DNA of 64,000 bases from Novosphingobium sp. IK01 (GTDB lineage: Bacteria > Pseudomonadota > Alphaproteobacteria > Sphingomonadales > Sphingomonadaceae): positions 2,221,001 to 2,285,000 of the forward strand of contig NZ_BTFW01000001.1 of the NCBI RefSeq assembly GCF_033242265.1, in the 5' to 3' direction. Positions 42,428 through 54,706 of this stretch are shown piece after piece (the first letter of the stretch is position 1; the number at the start of each line of letters is the position of its first letter). Made by a program: the position numbers and the translations under genes. The notes below the pieces were generated by a model that saw only the letters and a program-made list of their open reading frames with translations, was not told the origin of the DNA and did not search any database.

Positions 42428-42502
42428 AACCGCCTCCCGAACCTTCCGGCCCAAGCCTGCCTCATCCGACCTGAATTCGACACAAAGAATCTGCAAGGCC
42501 CG

Positions 42503-42532
42503 CTTGACGCTCCCCGTTGCGCCACCCATATG
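42503..42532 (+). promoter_or_regulatory. groESL promoter (RpoH-like)
   Basis: CTTGAC (42503-42508) and CCATATG (42526-42532) are separated by about 17 nt. This matches both alphaproteobacterial heat-shock sigma-32 and housekeeping patterns (TTGACG-N17-CATATG). Confidence 0.65.
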
Positions 42533-42539
42533 CGGGTCG

Positions 42540-42566
42540 CTGGCACTCTCCAGGCGAGAGTGCCAG
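42540..42566 (+). promoter_or_regulatory. CIRCE operator (HrcA site)
   Basis: CTGGCACTC-N9-GAGTGCCAG is a perfect 9-bp inverted repeat matching the CIRCE consensus core GCACTC-N9-GAGTGC. It lies between the promoter and groES. It predicts HrcA repression; hrcA itself is not in the window. Confidence 0.92.
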
Positions 42567-42609
42567 CCCAGATTTTTGGACCAATCCTGATTGGAAGAGG
42601 GAACAACCC

Positions 42610-42897
42610 ATGACTTTCCGTCCGCTGCACGACCGCGTGCTGGTGCGCCGCGTCGAAGCCGAGGAAAAGACTGCCGGCGGGATCATCATCCCCGACAGCG
42701 CCAAGGAAAAGCCCGCTGAAGGCGAAATCGTTGCCGTTGGCACCGGTTCGCGCGCCGAGAACGGCACGATCACCCCGCTCGACGTCAAGGTCGGCGATCG
42801 CGTGCTGTTCGGCAAGTGGTCGGGCACCGAAGTCAAGGTGTCGGGCGAAGACCTGCTGATCATGAAGGAATCGGACATCCTGGGCGTGATCGGCTGA
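42610..42897 (+). CDS. groES: Co-chaperonin GroES
   Basis: The 95-residue lid of the GroEL chamber has [32 protein letters not shown] with the mobile loop, and ESDILGVI at the end. A GGAAGAGGGA-type ribosome site precedes it. It is the first gene of the CIRCE-controlled groESL operon. Confidence 0.99.
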   Translation: MTFRPLHDRVLVRRVEAEEKTAGGIIIPDSAKEKPAEGEIVAVGTGSRAENGTITPLDVKVGDRVLFGKWSGTEVKVSGEDLLIMKESDILGVIG

Positions 42898-42923
42898 TCA
42901 CCCGGATTTCCCGACCTCTCTAA

Positions 42924-44591
<1,668 letters not shown>

Positions 44592-44615
44592 GTCCGGCCA
44601 ACCCGTCGAACACGA

Positions 44616-44650
44616 AAAGGGGCCGTCCGGGAAACCGGGCGGCCTTTTTT
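44616..44650 (+). terminator. Rho-independent terminator after groEL
   Basis: GGCCGTCCGG (44621-44630) pairs with CCGGGCGGCC (44635-44644, one G-U pair) with a GAAA tetraloop and six T. Confidence 0.92.
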
Positions 44651-45177
44651 CATGGCCGTTGCAGGCGCTCCAGCAGAAAGAGCCGGTCCCCCGCCTCCTC
44701 TCCCTGCACGCCATAGCGGACAAACCCCAGCCGCTGCGCCAGAGCCAGCGACGGCAGGTTCCCCTCGTCGATCATGCAGGCCACGCGCGGAAGCCCGTGC
44801 GTCGCATCGAACCAGCCGAGCGCCGCGCGCATCGCCTCCCCGGCAAGCCCCTGCCCCCAGCTGCTCTGCGCAAAGATCCACCCGGCCTCGGGCACGTCGT
44901 CGAGCCCCTGCCCGAACCCGCGCCACGAATGGAACACCCCGGCAATCCCGACAAACGCATCATCGTCGCGCCGCCGACAGGCAAACAGCCCATAGCCGTA
45001 GAGCGCCCACGAGCCTGCCGCACGCAGCAGCCGGTTGAACTCCTCGGCCGGACTGGTCACCCGCCCGCCCAGATGCCGGCGCACCGCCTCGGGCGCGAGC
45101 AGGGCGATCCATTCTTCATGGTCGCGGGCATGAGGGTGCCAGAGGGTGAGCCGCTCGGTGCGCAAGACAGGGTCCAT
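44650..45177 (-). CDS. GNAT-family N-acetyltransferase (RimJ/RimL-like)
   Basis: The 175-residue protein starts with the typical VLRTERLTLWHP. It shows the acetyl-CoA-binding region (SSWGQGLAGEAMRAALGWF) and IDEGNLPSLALAQRLGFVRYG. Such enzymes acetylate N-termini or small amines; the substrate is unknown. It ends at the groEL terminator, converging on groEL, and is divergent from ftsH. Confidence 0.85.
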   Translation of the reverse strand: MDPVLRTERLTLWHPHARDHEEWIALLAPEAVRRHLGGRVTSPAEEFNRLLRAAGSWALYGYGLFACRRRDDDAFVGIAGVFHSWRGFGQGLDDVPEAGWIFAQSSWGQGLAGEAMRAALGWFDATHGLPRVACMIDEGNLPSLALAQRLGFVRYGVQGEEAGDRLFLLERLQRP

Positions 45178-45347
45178 GGCGCCAGCTTCGTCAGGGCCCG
45201 GCCATCATGCAAGAGGGCATCGCAGGTCGTTTTTACGGGCCCCGGCATCTCTTTCGTGCCCATTCGCCCTATCCGGTACCATCCGGCACGATTCGATAAC
45301 TTGCCATTCAGCCGATCGCACCTACCTTGGGAGTCTGAAAGGACAGC

Positions 45348-47306
<1,959 letters not shown>

Positions 47307-47325
47307 AGGAAGAACAAGGGATATC

Positions 47326-47440
47326 GCAGGGGGCAGAGCCCCCTGCACCCCATGAGCTTTGGATGGGGCAGTGCCTTTGGCTAGGCCGCACATGGCAACC
47401 GGCTCCAGTTCCCGGGGGTCCGGGGGCGATGGCCCCCGGG
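47326..47440. repeat. Cluster of GC-rich intergenic hairpins
   Basis: Between ftsH and smr are the perfect hairpin GCAGGGGGC-AGA-GCCCCCTGC (47326-47346), a CCCCAT/ATGGGG pair, and CCCGGGGG with CCCCCGGG (47411-47418, 47433-47440). The stretch looks like dispersed intergenic repeats. No T-run is present. Confidence 0.55.
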
Positions 47441-47468
47441 ATACTATCTTGCTTTTCTGTCCTTGCCC

Positions 47469-48050
47469 TCAGCGCGGACGGCGCAGAATGATGTAGACCG
47501 CGCCCGCCCCGCCATGGCGCGGCTGAGCCGGGCGCACTGCGGCGATGCGGTCGGCATAAGGGCTGGCAGCCAGCCAATCGAGCAGCTTGGCGCGAATGGC
47601 GCCGCGTCGTTCGCCGCGCAGGTCGTGATCAGCCGTGGGGCGCGGCTTGCCCGTCACCAGCAGGATCACCCGCGCGCCGATGGCCAGAGCCTGCGACAGG
47701 CTGGCCAGCAGGCGGCCATGGGCCGTATCCAGATTCATCCCGTGCAGATCGATCGTGGCATCAGGCGCGATGGCGCCGCGCGCCAGCTTGCGATCCCAAC
47801 TCGCGTCCAGCCCCTGCCCTGCGGCCTGAAGCGGGCGCGGCGCCGCCGCAGGGGGCGGCGCGAGCGGGCGCTGCGGGGGCACGCGGCCCCTGATCTTGCG
47901 GGGAGGCGGCGGAGGCGGCTCGGCAACCATGGCGCTCGCCGGGGGCGCAGCCGGACGGCGCACGGGCGGATGCAGCGGCGTAACGGTTTCGGCCACCTTG
48001 CGCCAGAGCGCCAGCTCTTCGGGACTGAGGCCGCGCGGCGGGCGCCTCAT
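47469..48050 (-). CDS. Smr/MutS2-type domain protein
   Basis: The 193-residue protein has a Pro-rich N-terminal half and a C-terminal Smr domain (IDLHGMNLDTAHGRLLASLSQALAIGARVILLVTGK..., ending in GAGAVYIILRR). Smr domains cleave or nick structured nucleic acid. The TGKG loop reads TGKP here. It follows mltA by 25 bp, part of the smr-mltA-tim44 leftward set next to secB. Confidence 0.88.
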   Translation of the reverse strand: MRRPPRGLSPEELALWRKVAETVTPLHPPVRRPAAPPASAMVAEPPPPPPRKIRGRVPPQRPLAPPPAAAPRPLQAAGQGLDASWDRKLARGAIAPDATIDLHGMNLDTAHGRLLASLSQALAIGARVILLVTGKPRPTADHDLRGERRGAIRAKLLDWLAASPYADRIAAVRPAQPRHGGAGAVYIILRRPR

Positions 48051-48075
48051 GTGATCTTGCCCATTTGCCGGGGCC

Positions 48076-49329
48076 TTAGCGACCGAGGCGGGCGAGCGTG
48101 CCCTTGGGCAGCAACACCAGCGCCTGACCGTGGGCGCTCATCCCGCCCGCGATGCGGCGTGCATCGGCGCCCGCGCCCCAGAAGCTGTCGAAGCGATTGG
48201 GGCCCTTGATCGCGCCGCCGGTGTCCTGTGCCACCCACAGCCCGCCGACATTGGCGCGGTCGGTCTGGAGCCAGACCGGTGCGCCCAGCGGCACGAACGA
48301 GGGATCGGCGGCCACGCTGGTCTGCGCCATGACCGGAACGCCCATCGCCCCCACGGCGGAAGGCTGGGGATTCTCGCGGAAGAACACATAGCTGCGGTTC
48401 TGCCGCATCAGCGCGTCGCCCTGCGCCGGGGTGTCGTGGATGTAGCGCAGGATGCCCTGCATCGAGCCCGGATACTGCCCCGGCCCGGTGCCGATCAGCC
48501 CTTGCCGGGCCATCACGCTGCCAATGCCGGTATAGTCCCAGCCGTTGACCGCCCCATAGCCGAGGCGGATCACGCTGCCATCGGGCGCGCGCAAGCGGCC
48601 CGAGCCCTGAACCTGAAGGAAGAACAGTTCGGCAGGATCGGCCGCCCAGGCGATTTCGAGGCCCTGCCCGGCCAGCGCGCCATCCTCGATCTGGCCCCGG
48701 TCGTAATAGGGCGTGAAATGGCCGGTGCTGTCGTAACGGCCCAGCGGCTGGCGTCCGTCGGCCATCGGCGGGGCATCGCCGGGACGGGCCCGCACGAGAT
48801 CGGCGGGCACGCCATAGACCGGCACGTCGAAGCCGGGCTGGCGGGTGCGCACGCCGGCGATCTCGGGCTCGAAATAGCCGGTGACGAAGGTGCTGCCATC
48901 GGCGACGCGGGCAGTCTCGAAATAGCCGTCGAAGAAGGTCGCGGCCTGATCGCGCGGCCAGCCGCGCGCGGCGGCGCAGGCTAGCGCCCAGTCCTGCGGA
49001 CGGGTCAGCCCGCTGTCGTCATTGCGACGGGTAAGGCCGGGGCACGAGAGGATGAAGGCATTGAGCGCGCTGCCCGCATTGCCGGGCGCGAGCGCCAGCG
49101 CCGAAGGTGCCGGCCCCCGCACCAGCCCCGCGCTCAAGGCATTGGCAGGCCGCACAGGATGCAGCCCGTGCACGCCGCCACTTTCGGGAATGATCGAACC
49201 GCAGGCAGCCAGCGCCAGCGCGGGCAGGAGCCCCGCCAGAGCGCGCAAACCGGGCAATCGCACGAAAGCGGTGCCCGGTTCGGTTTTGCCGGAAAATGAA
49301 ACAGGGGGCGGGGAAACGGTCAGGACCAC
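48076..49329 (-). CDS. mltA: Membrane-bound lytic murein transglycosylase A
   Basis: The 417-residue lipoprotein has a lipobox LAAC at about residue 43. It contains the MltA domain (TGYFEPEIAGVRTRQPGFDVPVYG) and the C-terminal 3D domain (VAQDTGGAIKGPNRFDSFWGAG) with the catalytic aspartate. It cleaves peptidoglycan to 1,6-anhydro-muropeptides in the periplasm. The start is a GTG at 49329. Confidence 0.94.
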   Translation of the reverse strand: MVLTVSPPPVSFSGKTEPGTAFVRLPGLRALAGLLPALALAACGSIIPESGGVHGLHPVRPANALSAGLVRGPAPSALALAPGNAGSALNAFILSCPGLTRRNDDSGLTRPQDWALACAAARGWPRDQAATFFDGYFETARVADGSTFVTGYFEPEIAGVRTRQPGFDVPVYGVPADLVRARPGDAPPMADGRQPLGRYDSTGHFTPYYDRGQIEDGALAGQGLEIAWAADPAELFFLQVQGSGRLRAPDGSVIRLGYGAVNGWDYTGIGSVMARQGLIGTGPGQYPGSMQGILRYIHDTPAQGDALMRQNRSYVFFRENPQPSAVGAMGVPVMAQTSVAADPSFVPLGAPVWLQTDRANVGGLWVAQDTGGAIKGPNRFDSFWGAGADARRIAGGMSAHGQALVLLPKGTLARLGR

Positions 49330-49385
49330 GGGATCTTTGCCTCGACCGGTTTCAGGCGCCAGCCACGGCGGCCCGCGTCAACGCA

Positions 49386-50105
49386 TCAGCCTTCATCGGT
49401 TTCGTCGAGCAGCCAATCGGGATCGGTCGAGGTGAGATCGCGCGAGAACGTCCACAAGTCGCGGCTCTCGATCGCGTCGTGGAGCGAACCGCCCACGACC
49501 TGTCCCTGTGCGTTGCGGGTGACCGTGGCGATGTCCGAGCGGAAGCGCACGGTGACGCGGGCGGTCGAGCCAGCCAGTTCAGCGCCGACGATGCGGGCTT
49601 CCTCGACACGGATCAGGCGGGCGTCGAGCGTTTCACCGGCAGCCTCGCGCGCGTCGAGCGCGGCGGCGAAGCCTTCGAACACCGCGCGGTCGCACAGTTG
49701 TTCGAGTTCCTGACGGTTGCCCTTCCAGAAGGCTTCGAGGACCATGCCATAGGCGCTGCGGGCACCAGCCATGAACAGGCCCACGTCGAAGCGGCGGTCG
49801 GCAGCGACGATCGCGCGGATACCGGCTTCGGCGGCGGGTTCGAAATCGCGGGTTTCGGGCATGGGCGGTGCCAGACGGTTGGCCGGGGCCGGGACCACTT
49901 CGGGAAGGCGCGGGGCGAGCGGACGCGCGCCTCCCTGAGCCCCACCCTGCATGTCGGGCTGCTCGATGCGGCGACGCACCGGTTCCTCGTTCTGCTCGGG
50001 CCGACGGCCCAGCACCGAATAGAGCCGGAGCCCCAGGAAGGCCGCGATCATGGCCAGGATGACGATCTCAACAATCACACGCACATGTCCCGCATAGGCA
50101 CCCAT
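49386..50105 (-). CDS. Tim44-like domain membrane protein
   Basis: The 239-residue protein has one N-terminal TM (VEIVILAMIAAFLGLRLYSVLGRR), a Pro-rich linker and a C-terminal Tim44-like domain (about residues 90-235; FDVGLFMAGARSAYGMVLEAFWKGN, ending in TDPDWLLDETD). Alphaproteobacterial homologues (TimA) resemble the mitochondrial import motor subunit Tim44. It is divergent from secB, so both may act in protein handling at the membrane. ATG at 50105 is used; a GTG about 9 codons later is possible. Confidence 0.88.
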   Translation of the reverse strand: MGAYAGHVRVIVEIVILAMIAAFLGLRLYSVLGRRPEQNEEPVRRRIEQPDMQGGAQGGARPLAPRLPEVVPAPANRLAPPMPETRDFEPAAEAGIRAIVAADRRFDVGLFMAGARSAYGMVLEAFWKGNRQELEQLCDRAVFEGFAAALDAREAAGETLDARLIRVEEARIVGAELAGSTARVTVRFRSDIATVTRNAQGQVVGGSLHDAIESRDLWTFSRDLTSTDPDWLLDETDEG

Positions 50106-50444
50106 TGGCCCGAATGGCTGACCCGAAGGCTGTCCGAAAAGGACGGACCGCCGGGCCGGATGCCGGTTTATCGTGCCTCAAGTAGGTACGAATTACAAAT
50201 GAACAACGCGTGGACGAGCCGATGACATCATTCCGGGGCACTTTTCGCCGCCCCCGTCCCCACGGGTTCCTTTTCCCTCAATTCCGGCTCCTTCAATCCC
50301 GGCAGGGCGGGCCGGTTCCCGCAAGGGGGCCCTGCGCTCTGCGGCCGCCTGCTCCCATCACGCACATTGCCGCCGTGCGCACGGGATGCTACGCGCGGCC
50401 CCACGTTTTTCTTGCCGACCCATTCAGATCGAAAGCTTGCGACC
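50106..50444. other. Divergent intergenic region between tim44-like and secB genes
   Basis: This 339-bp gap must hold promoters for both flanking genes. I see no convincing consensus pair, no ORF with coding character and no RNA family. A CAGGG...CCCTG imperfect hairpin is present near 50300. Confidence 0.4.
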
Positions 50445-50969
50445 ATGGCCGACGAAGGCAACATCATCAGCAACATCTCCCTCGAAGGCGAAGGCGTGCC
50501 TGCCAATGGCGAAGACACCGCGCCCGCGATCGGCCTGATCTCGCAGTATGTGAAGGATCTTTCGGTCGAAAATCCCAATGCGCCCGAAAGCTACCAGTGG
50601 GCCGAAGCGCCCGACGTCCATGTCGATTTCAACATTGCCGCGCGCAATCTGGGCCCCGACATCCACGAGATCGAACTCAAGATCAACGTGACCTCGAAGG
50701 GTGCGCAGGGCACCGCCTTCATCGTCGAGCTGGTCTATGGCGCGCTGATCGGCATGCGCAACGTGACCGAGGACCAGGCCCATCCGTTCCTGTTCGCCGA
50801 AGGTCCGCGCCTGATCTTCCCGTTCGCCCGCCGCATCGTGTCCGATGCCGTGCGCGACGCGGGCTACCCGCCGCTGCTGCTCGATCCCATCGACTTCAAC
50901 GGCCTCTATCTGGCCCAGCTCGCCCAGGCGCAGGCCACCGCGACCGCCGAACCGGCCGGTCACGCTTAA
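50445..50969 (+). CDS. secB: Protein-export chaperone SecB
   Basis: The 174-residue cytoplasmic chaperone keeps precursors unfolded for SecA. Family segments are QYVKDLSVENPNAPES, VDFNIAARNLG, FIVELVYGALI, PFLFAEGPRLIFPFARRIVSDAVRDAGYPPLLLDPIDF. ATG at 50445 gives the conserved N-terminus. It is slightly acidic with an Ala-rich C-terminal tail. Confidence 0.97.
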   Translation: MADEGNIISNISLEGEGVPANGEDTAPAIGLISQYVKDLSVENPNAPESYQWAEAPDVHVDFNIAARNLGPDIHEIELKINVTSKGAQGTAFIVELVYGALIGMRNVTEDQAHPFLFAEGPRLIFPFARRIVSDAVRDAGYPPLLLDPIDFNGLYLAQLAQAQATATAEPAGHA

Positions 50970-51031
50970 GAAGCCCACGCCTGAGAATCTGATTCGCCGA
51001 ACCGATTCGCCGGTCGCTTGAAGGAATTTCC

Positions 51032-52630
51032 ATGAACCTCCTGAAGGCGACCGGCACCATCGGTGGCCTGACCCTGGCCAGCCGCGTGCTCGGCCTCGTG
51101 CGCGACAGCCTGTTTGCCCGCTATGTCGGCGCGGGCTTTGCCTCGGACGCGTTCCTGATCGCGTTCCGCCTGCCCAACATGTTTCGCGCGCTGTTTGCCG
51201 AAGGGGCGTTTGCCTCGGCCTTCATCCCGATGTTCAACCAGAAGGTCGGCGATCCCGATGGCCGGGGCCTGCCCGATGGCCTGCGCTTTGCCGAAGAGGC
51301 GCTGGCGGTGCTGCTGCCCACGCTGATCGTGCTGACCATCGTGCTCGAAGTGCTGGCCTGGCCGGTCACGCTGCTGCTGTCGGGCGGGTTCAACGGGATT
51401 TCGCCCGAACAGTTTGCCTTCGCTGTCACGCTTTCGCGCTTCACGATCCCCTACCTGATGTTGATCAGCCTCGTCTCGCTGTTTGGCGGGCTGCTCAATT
51501 CGCTGCACAAGTTCTGGGTCAATGCGGCCGCGCCGATCCTGCTCAACCTGACGCTGATCGTCGCGGTGGTGGGCTTCCACAGCGCCGACCCGCTGGTGAC
51601 CGCGCGCAACCAGGCCATCGCGGTCTCGGTCTCGGGCGCGCTGCAACTGGTCTGGCTGGCCTGGGCCTGCCGCCAGAACGGGGTGAGCCTGAAACTGCGC
51701 GCGCCGCGCCTCAACCCCGATGTCAGGAAGCTGATGGCGCTGATCTGGCCTGCGGCAGCGGGCGCGGGGGCGGCGCAGATCAACCTCGTCATCTCGACCG
51801 CGCTGGCCGCCACGCTGCTCAGCCACGGCTCGGTTACCTACATCTACATGGCCGACCGCCTCAACCAGTTGCCGCTCGGCCTGATCGGCATCGGCCTTGG
51901 CACGGTCCTGCTGCCCACGATCTCGCGCCAGTTGGGCTCCGGACAGGTCGAGGCCGCGCAGGAAACCCAGAACCGGGGCATGGAACTGGCCCTGCTGCTC
52001 ACCCTGCCCGCCACGGTGGCGCTGGTGCTCTGTGGCGAGCCGATTGCCGCTGCCCTCTTCGGCTATGGCCGCTTTTCGGCGACCGACACCCATTTCACCG
52101 CACAGGCGCTGGCCGCCTTTTCGATCGGCCTGCCCAGCTACATTCTGGTCAAGGTGCTCACCCCCGGTTTCTATGCCCGGCAGGACACCAAGACCCCGGT
52201 CCGCTATGCGACGATCTCGATGGTGGTCAATCTGGTCGGCAACCTCGTGCTGATCGTGCCCCTGCAACACATGGGGCCGCCGCTCGCCACCGCCATCGCC
52301 TCGACCGTCAATGTCGCGATGCTCTATCGCACCTTGCGCCTGCGCGGCCATTTCACCCCTGACGCGCGCCTGCGCCACCGCGCGCCGCGCCTTGCGCTGG
52401 CGGCCCTGGCCATGGGCGCGGTGCTCTGGGCCGGGCAAGGGCTGCTGATGCCCTATGTCCATGGCGGCTGGGCCCTGCGCATCGGCGCGCTGGCCGTACT
52501 GGTCAGCGCTGGCGTGGTCGTCTATGGCATCGCCACCCTCGTCATGGGGGCCTTCACCCGCGCGGACATCGCGCTGCTCACCCGCCGCCGCCCGGCGGCC
52601 CCAACCCCCAACCCGTCCAACAACACGTAA
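51032..52630 (+). CDS. murJ: Lipid II flippase MurJ
   Basis: The 532-residue inner-membrane protein has 14 hydrophobic helices and the N-terminal signature GGLTLASRVLGLVRDSLFARYVGAGFASDAFLIAFRLPNMFRALFAEGAF. It flips lipid II across the membrane for peptidoglycan synthesis. It starts 62 bp after secB with a GAAGGAA ribosome site; trpS follows after 12 bp, suggesting a secB-murJ-trpS unit. Confidence 0.97.
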   Translation: MNLLKATGTIGGLTLASRVLGLVRDSLFARYVGAGFASDAFLIAFRLPNMFRALFAEGAFASAFIPMFNQKVGDPDGRGLPDGLRFAEEALAVLLPTLIVLTIVLEVLAWPVTLLLSGGFNGISPEQFAFAVTLSRFTIPYLMLISLVSLFGGLLNSLHKFWVNAAAPILLNLTLIVAVVGFHSADPLVTARNQAIAVSVSGALQLVWLAWACRQNGVSLKLRAPRLNPDVRKLMALIWPAAAGAGAAQINLVISTALAATLLSHGSVTYIYMADRLNQLPLGLIGIGLGTVLLPTISRQLGSGQVEAAQETQNRGMELALLLTLPATVALVLCGEPIAAALFGYGRFSATDTHFTAQALAAFSIGLPSYILVKVLTPGFYARQDTKTPVRYATISMVVNLVGNLVLIVPLQHMGPPLATAIASTVNVAMLYRTLRLRGHFTPDARLRHRAPRLALAALAMGAVLWAGQGLLMPYVHGGWALRIGALAVLVSAGVVVYGIATLVMGAFTRADIALLTRRRPAAPTPNPSNNT

Positions 52631-52642
52631 GGCTCATCGTTC

Positions 52643-53659
52643 ATGCGTATCGTTTCCGGCATTCAGCCCACCGGCAATCTTCACCTCGGCAATTACCTGG
52701 GTGCGATCCGCAACTGGGTGGGGATGCAGGACGAATGGACCGCCAAGGGGGCAACCTGCCTCTACTTCCTGGCCGATCTCCACGCCATCTCGATGCCGCA
52801 CGAGCCCGCCAGCCTCGCCGCCAACACGCGCGAGATGGTCGCCGCGCTGGTTTCCTGCGGGATCGACCCGGATCGCTCGATCCTGTTCAACCAGGCGCAA
52901 GTGCCCGCCCATGCCGAACTTCAGTGGCTGCTGAACGGCACGGCGCGGATGGGCTGGCTCAACCGCATGACCCAGTGGAAGGACAAGGCAGGCAAGAACC
53001 GCGAGGGGGCCTCGGTCGCGCTGTTCACCTACCCGGTGCTTCAGGCTGCCGACGTGCTGCTCTATCAGGCCACCCACGTCCCCGTGGGCGAAGACCAGAA
53101 GCAGCACCTCGAACTGGCCCGCGACGTGGCGCAGAAGTTCAACAACGACTTCGCCAGCGAGGACGCCCCGGTCTTCACCCTGCCCGATCCGATCATCCCG
53201 CCCCAGGCCGCGCGGATCATGTCGCTGCGCGATGGCAGCGCCAAGATGAGCAAGTCCGACCCTTCGGACATGAGCCGGATCAATCTGGTCGACGATGCCG
53301 ACACGATCATGGCCAAGATCAAGAAGGCCAAGACCGACCCAGAGCCGCTGCCCGAAACCGCCGAAGGCCTCGAAGGCCGCCCCGAGGCGCGCAATCTGGT
53401 CGGCATCTATGCCACGATGGCCGGGACCGACGTGGCGAGCGTGCTGACCCAGTTTGGCGGCCAGGGCTTCGGCCAGTTCAAGCCCGCGCTGGGCGACCTG
53501 CTGGTCGAGAAGCTCGCGCCGATGGCCGCGCGCTATCGCGAACTGCGCGAGGACCAGGGCGCGCTGGACGCGATCCTGCGCAAGGGCGCGGAAAAGGCGC
53601 GCGCACTGGCCACCCCGACGCTCGACGCGGCCTATCAGGCGCTCGGCCTGGTACGCTGA
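52643..53659 (+). CDS. trpS: Tryptophanyl-tRNA synthetase
   Basis: The 338-residue class I synthetase charges tRNA-Trp. The HIGH-like motif is [12 protein letters not shown], and KMSKSDPSD is the KMSKS loop; [21 protein letters not shown] is typical. It lies 12 bp after murJ, a conserved alphaproteobacterial order, and is followed by a terminator. Confidence 0.98.
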   Translation: MRIVSGIQPTGNLHLGNYLGAIRNWVGMQDEWTAKGATCLYFLADLHAISMPHEPASLAANTREMVAALVSCGIDPDRSILFNQAQVPAHAELQWLLNGTARMGWLNRMTQWKDKAGKNREGASVALFTYPVLQAADVLLYQATHVPVGEDQKQHLELARDVAQKFNNDFASEDAPVFTLPDPIIPPQAARIMSLRDGSAKMSKSDPSDMSRINLVDDADTIMAKIKKAKTDPEPLPETAEGLEGRPEARNLVGIYATMAGTDVASVLTQFGGQGFGQFKPALGDLLVEKLAPMAARYRELREDQGALDAILRKGAEKARALATPTLDAAYQALGLVR

Positions 53660-53709
53660 CCGGCTGGCTGGCCAACTGGCCGGCTGGCCCGCAACACTCC
53701 CGAATTCGG

Positions 53710-53740
53710 AAGGGCGCCCCTTGCCGGGGGCGCCCTTTTT
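53710..53740 (+). terminator. Rho-independent terminator after trpS
   Basis: GGGCGCCCC (53712-53720) pairs with GGGGCGCCC (53727-53735), followed by five T. Confidence 0.9.
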
Positions 53741-53890
53741 CGTTCGAATCCACATTTTTGCGGATCTTTTCGGGCGTGTGTGAATATCATTCAAACTCCG
53801 TTCAGCCCCTCGCGAGCTTCCTTTCACCGTGCTAACACACGCGTGGCGCCGCGGCTGGGGACACGCAGCGCGCATGAGGAGGCTTTCGTA

Positions 53891-54607
53891 ATGACCAAGA
53901 TGCTTCGGGCCGGGCGCCTTGCCCTGCTGGCTGCTCCCCTGCTTCTGGCGCTTTCGGGTTGCGCCACGAATTTCAACGCCAAGGTCTCGCGCTTCCAGCG
54001 CGAACTGCCCGCTCCTGCCGGACAGACCTTTGCCGTTGTCGCCCAGGATCCGCGCGATGCCGGTGGGCTCGAATTTGCCCAGTACGCCAGCCTTGTCGCC
54101 GCGCAGATGGCCAAGGTCGGCTATGTTCAGGGCGATCCGCAGACCGCCGACCTCATCGTCAAGTTCGAATATGGCGTCGACCGCGGCCACGAACACATGC
54201 GCACGACCGGCGCCTACGACCCGTTTTGGGGCCCGTGGTATGGTGGTGGCTGGGGCGGCGGCTGGGGTCGCGGTTGGGGCGGTGGCTGGGGCGGCTGGGG
54301 CCGCGGCTGGGGCTATGGCTGGTACGATCCGTTCTGGGGCGGTGGCTATGGCAGCGTCGACGTGGTGACCGTCTACACCAGCGGCATCAACGTCCAGATC
54401 GACCGCCGCAGCGACGGCAAGCGCGTGTTCGAAGGCAAGGCCGAGGCCGCCTCGACCTCGAACCGGCTGCCCTACCTCGTGCCCAATCTGGTCGAGGCCA
54501 TGTTCACCGACTTCCCCGGCCACAACGGCGAAACGGTGCGCATTTCGGTGGCCCCCGAAAAGAAGGCCCCGCCCGAACCCAAGATGGTGAACAAGACCGG
54601 GAACTGA
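53891..54607 (+). CDS. DUF4136 family lipoprotein with Gly/Trp-rich insert
   Basis: The 238-residue lipoprotein has lipobox LSGC near residue 24. The DUF4136 flanks are clear: TFAVVAQDPRDAGGLEFAQYASLVAAQM and LVPNLVEAMFTDFPGHNGETVRI. In the middle (about residues 115-155) is a low-complexity stretch alternating WGGGWG and WGRGWG units, encoded by an internal DNA repeat. An AGGAGG ribosome site supports ATG 53891. Function is unknown. Confidence 0.85.
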   Translation: MTKMLRAGRLALLAAPLLLALSGCATNFNAKVSRFQRELPAPAGQTFAVVAQDPRDAGGLEFAQYASLVAAQMAKVGYVQGDPQTADLIVKFEYGVDRGHEHMRTTGAYDPFWGPWYGGGWGGGWGRGWGGGWGGWGRGWGYGWYDPFWGGGYGSVDVVTVYTSGINVQIDRRSDGKRVFEGKAEAASTSNRLPYLVPNLVEAMFTDFPGHNGETVRISVAPEKKAPPEPKMVNKTGN

Positions 54608-54628
54608 GCGCACGCCAGTTCCGACATG

Positions 54629-54665
54629 AAAAAGACCCCGGACCGGCCAGGTTCGGGGTCTTTTT
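54629..54665. terminator. Bidirectional terminator
   Basis: AAAAAGACCCCG (54629-54640) pairs with CGGGGTCTTTTT (54654-54665). It lies between the DUF4136 gene and the convergent kinase gene. Confidence 0.88.
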
Positions 54666-54706
54666 CTTGGGCACTTTCATGGGCACCGGGCCGCCTGCGC
54701 AAGATT

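Noticed and set aside
45299..45330. RpoH promoter for ftsH
   Set aside because: CTTGCC is followed only by a poor -10 (TACCTT) at suboptimal spacing; not strong enough to list.
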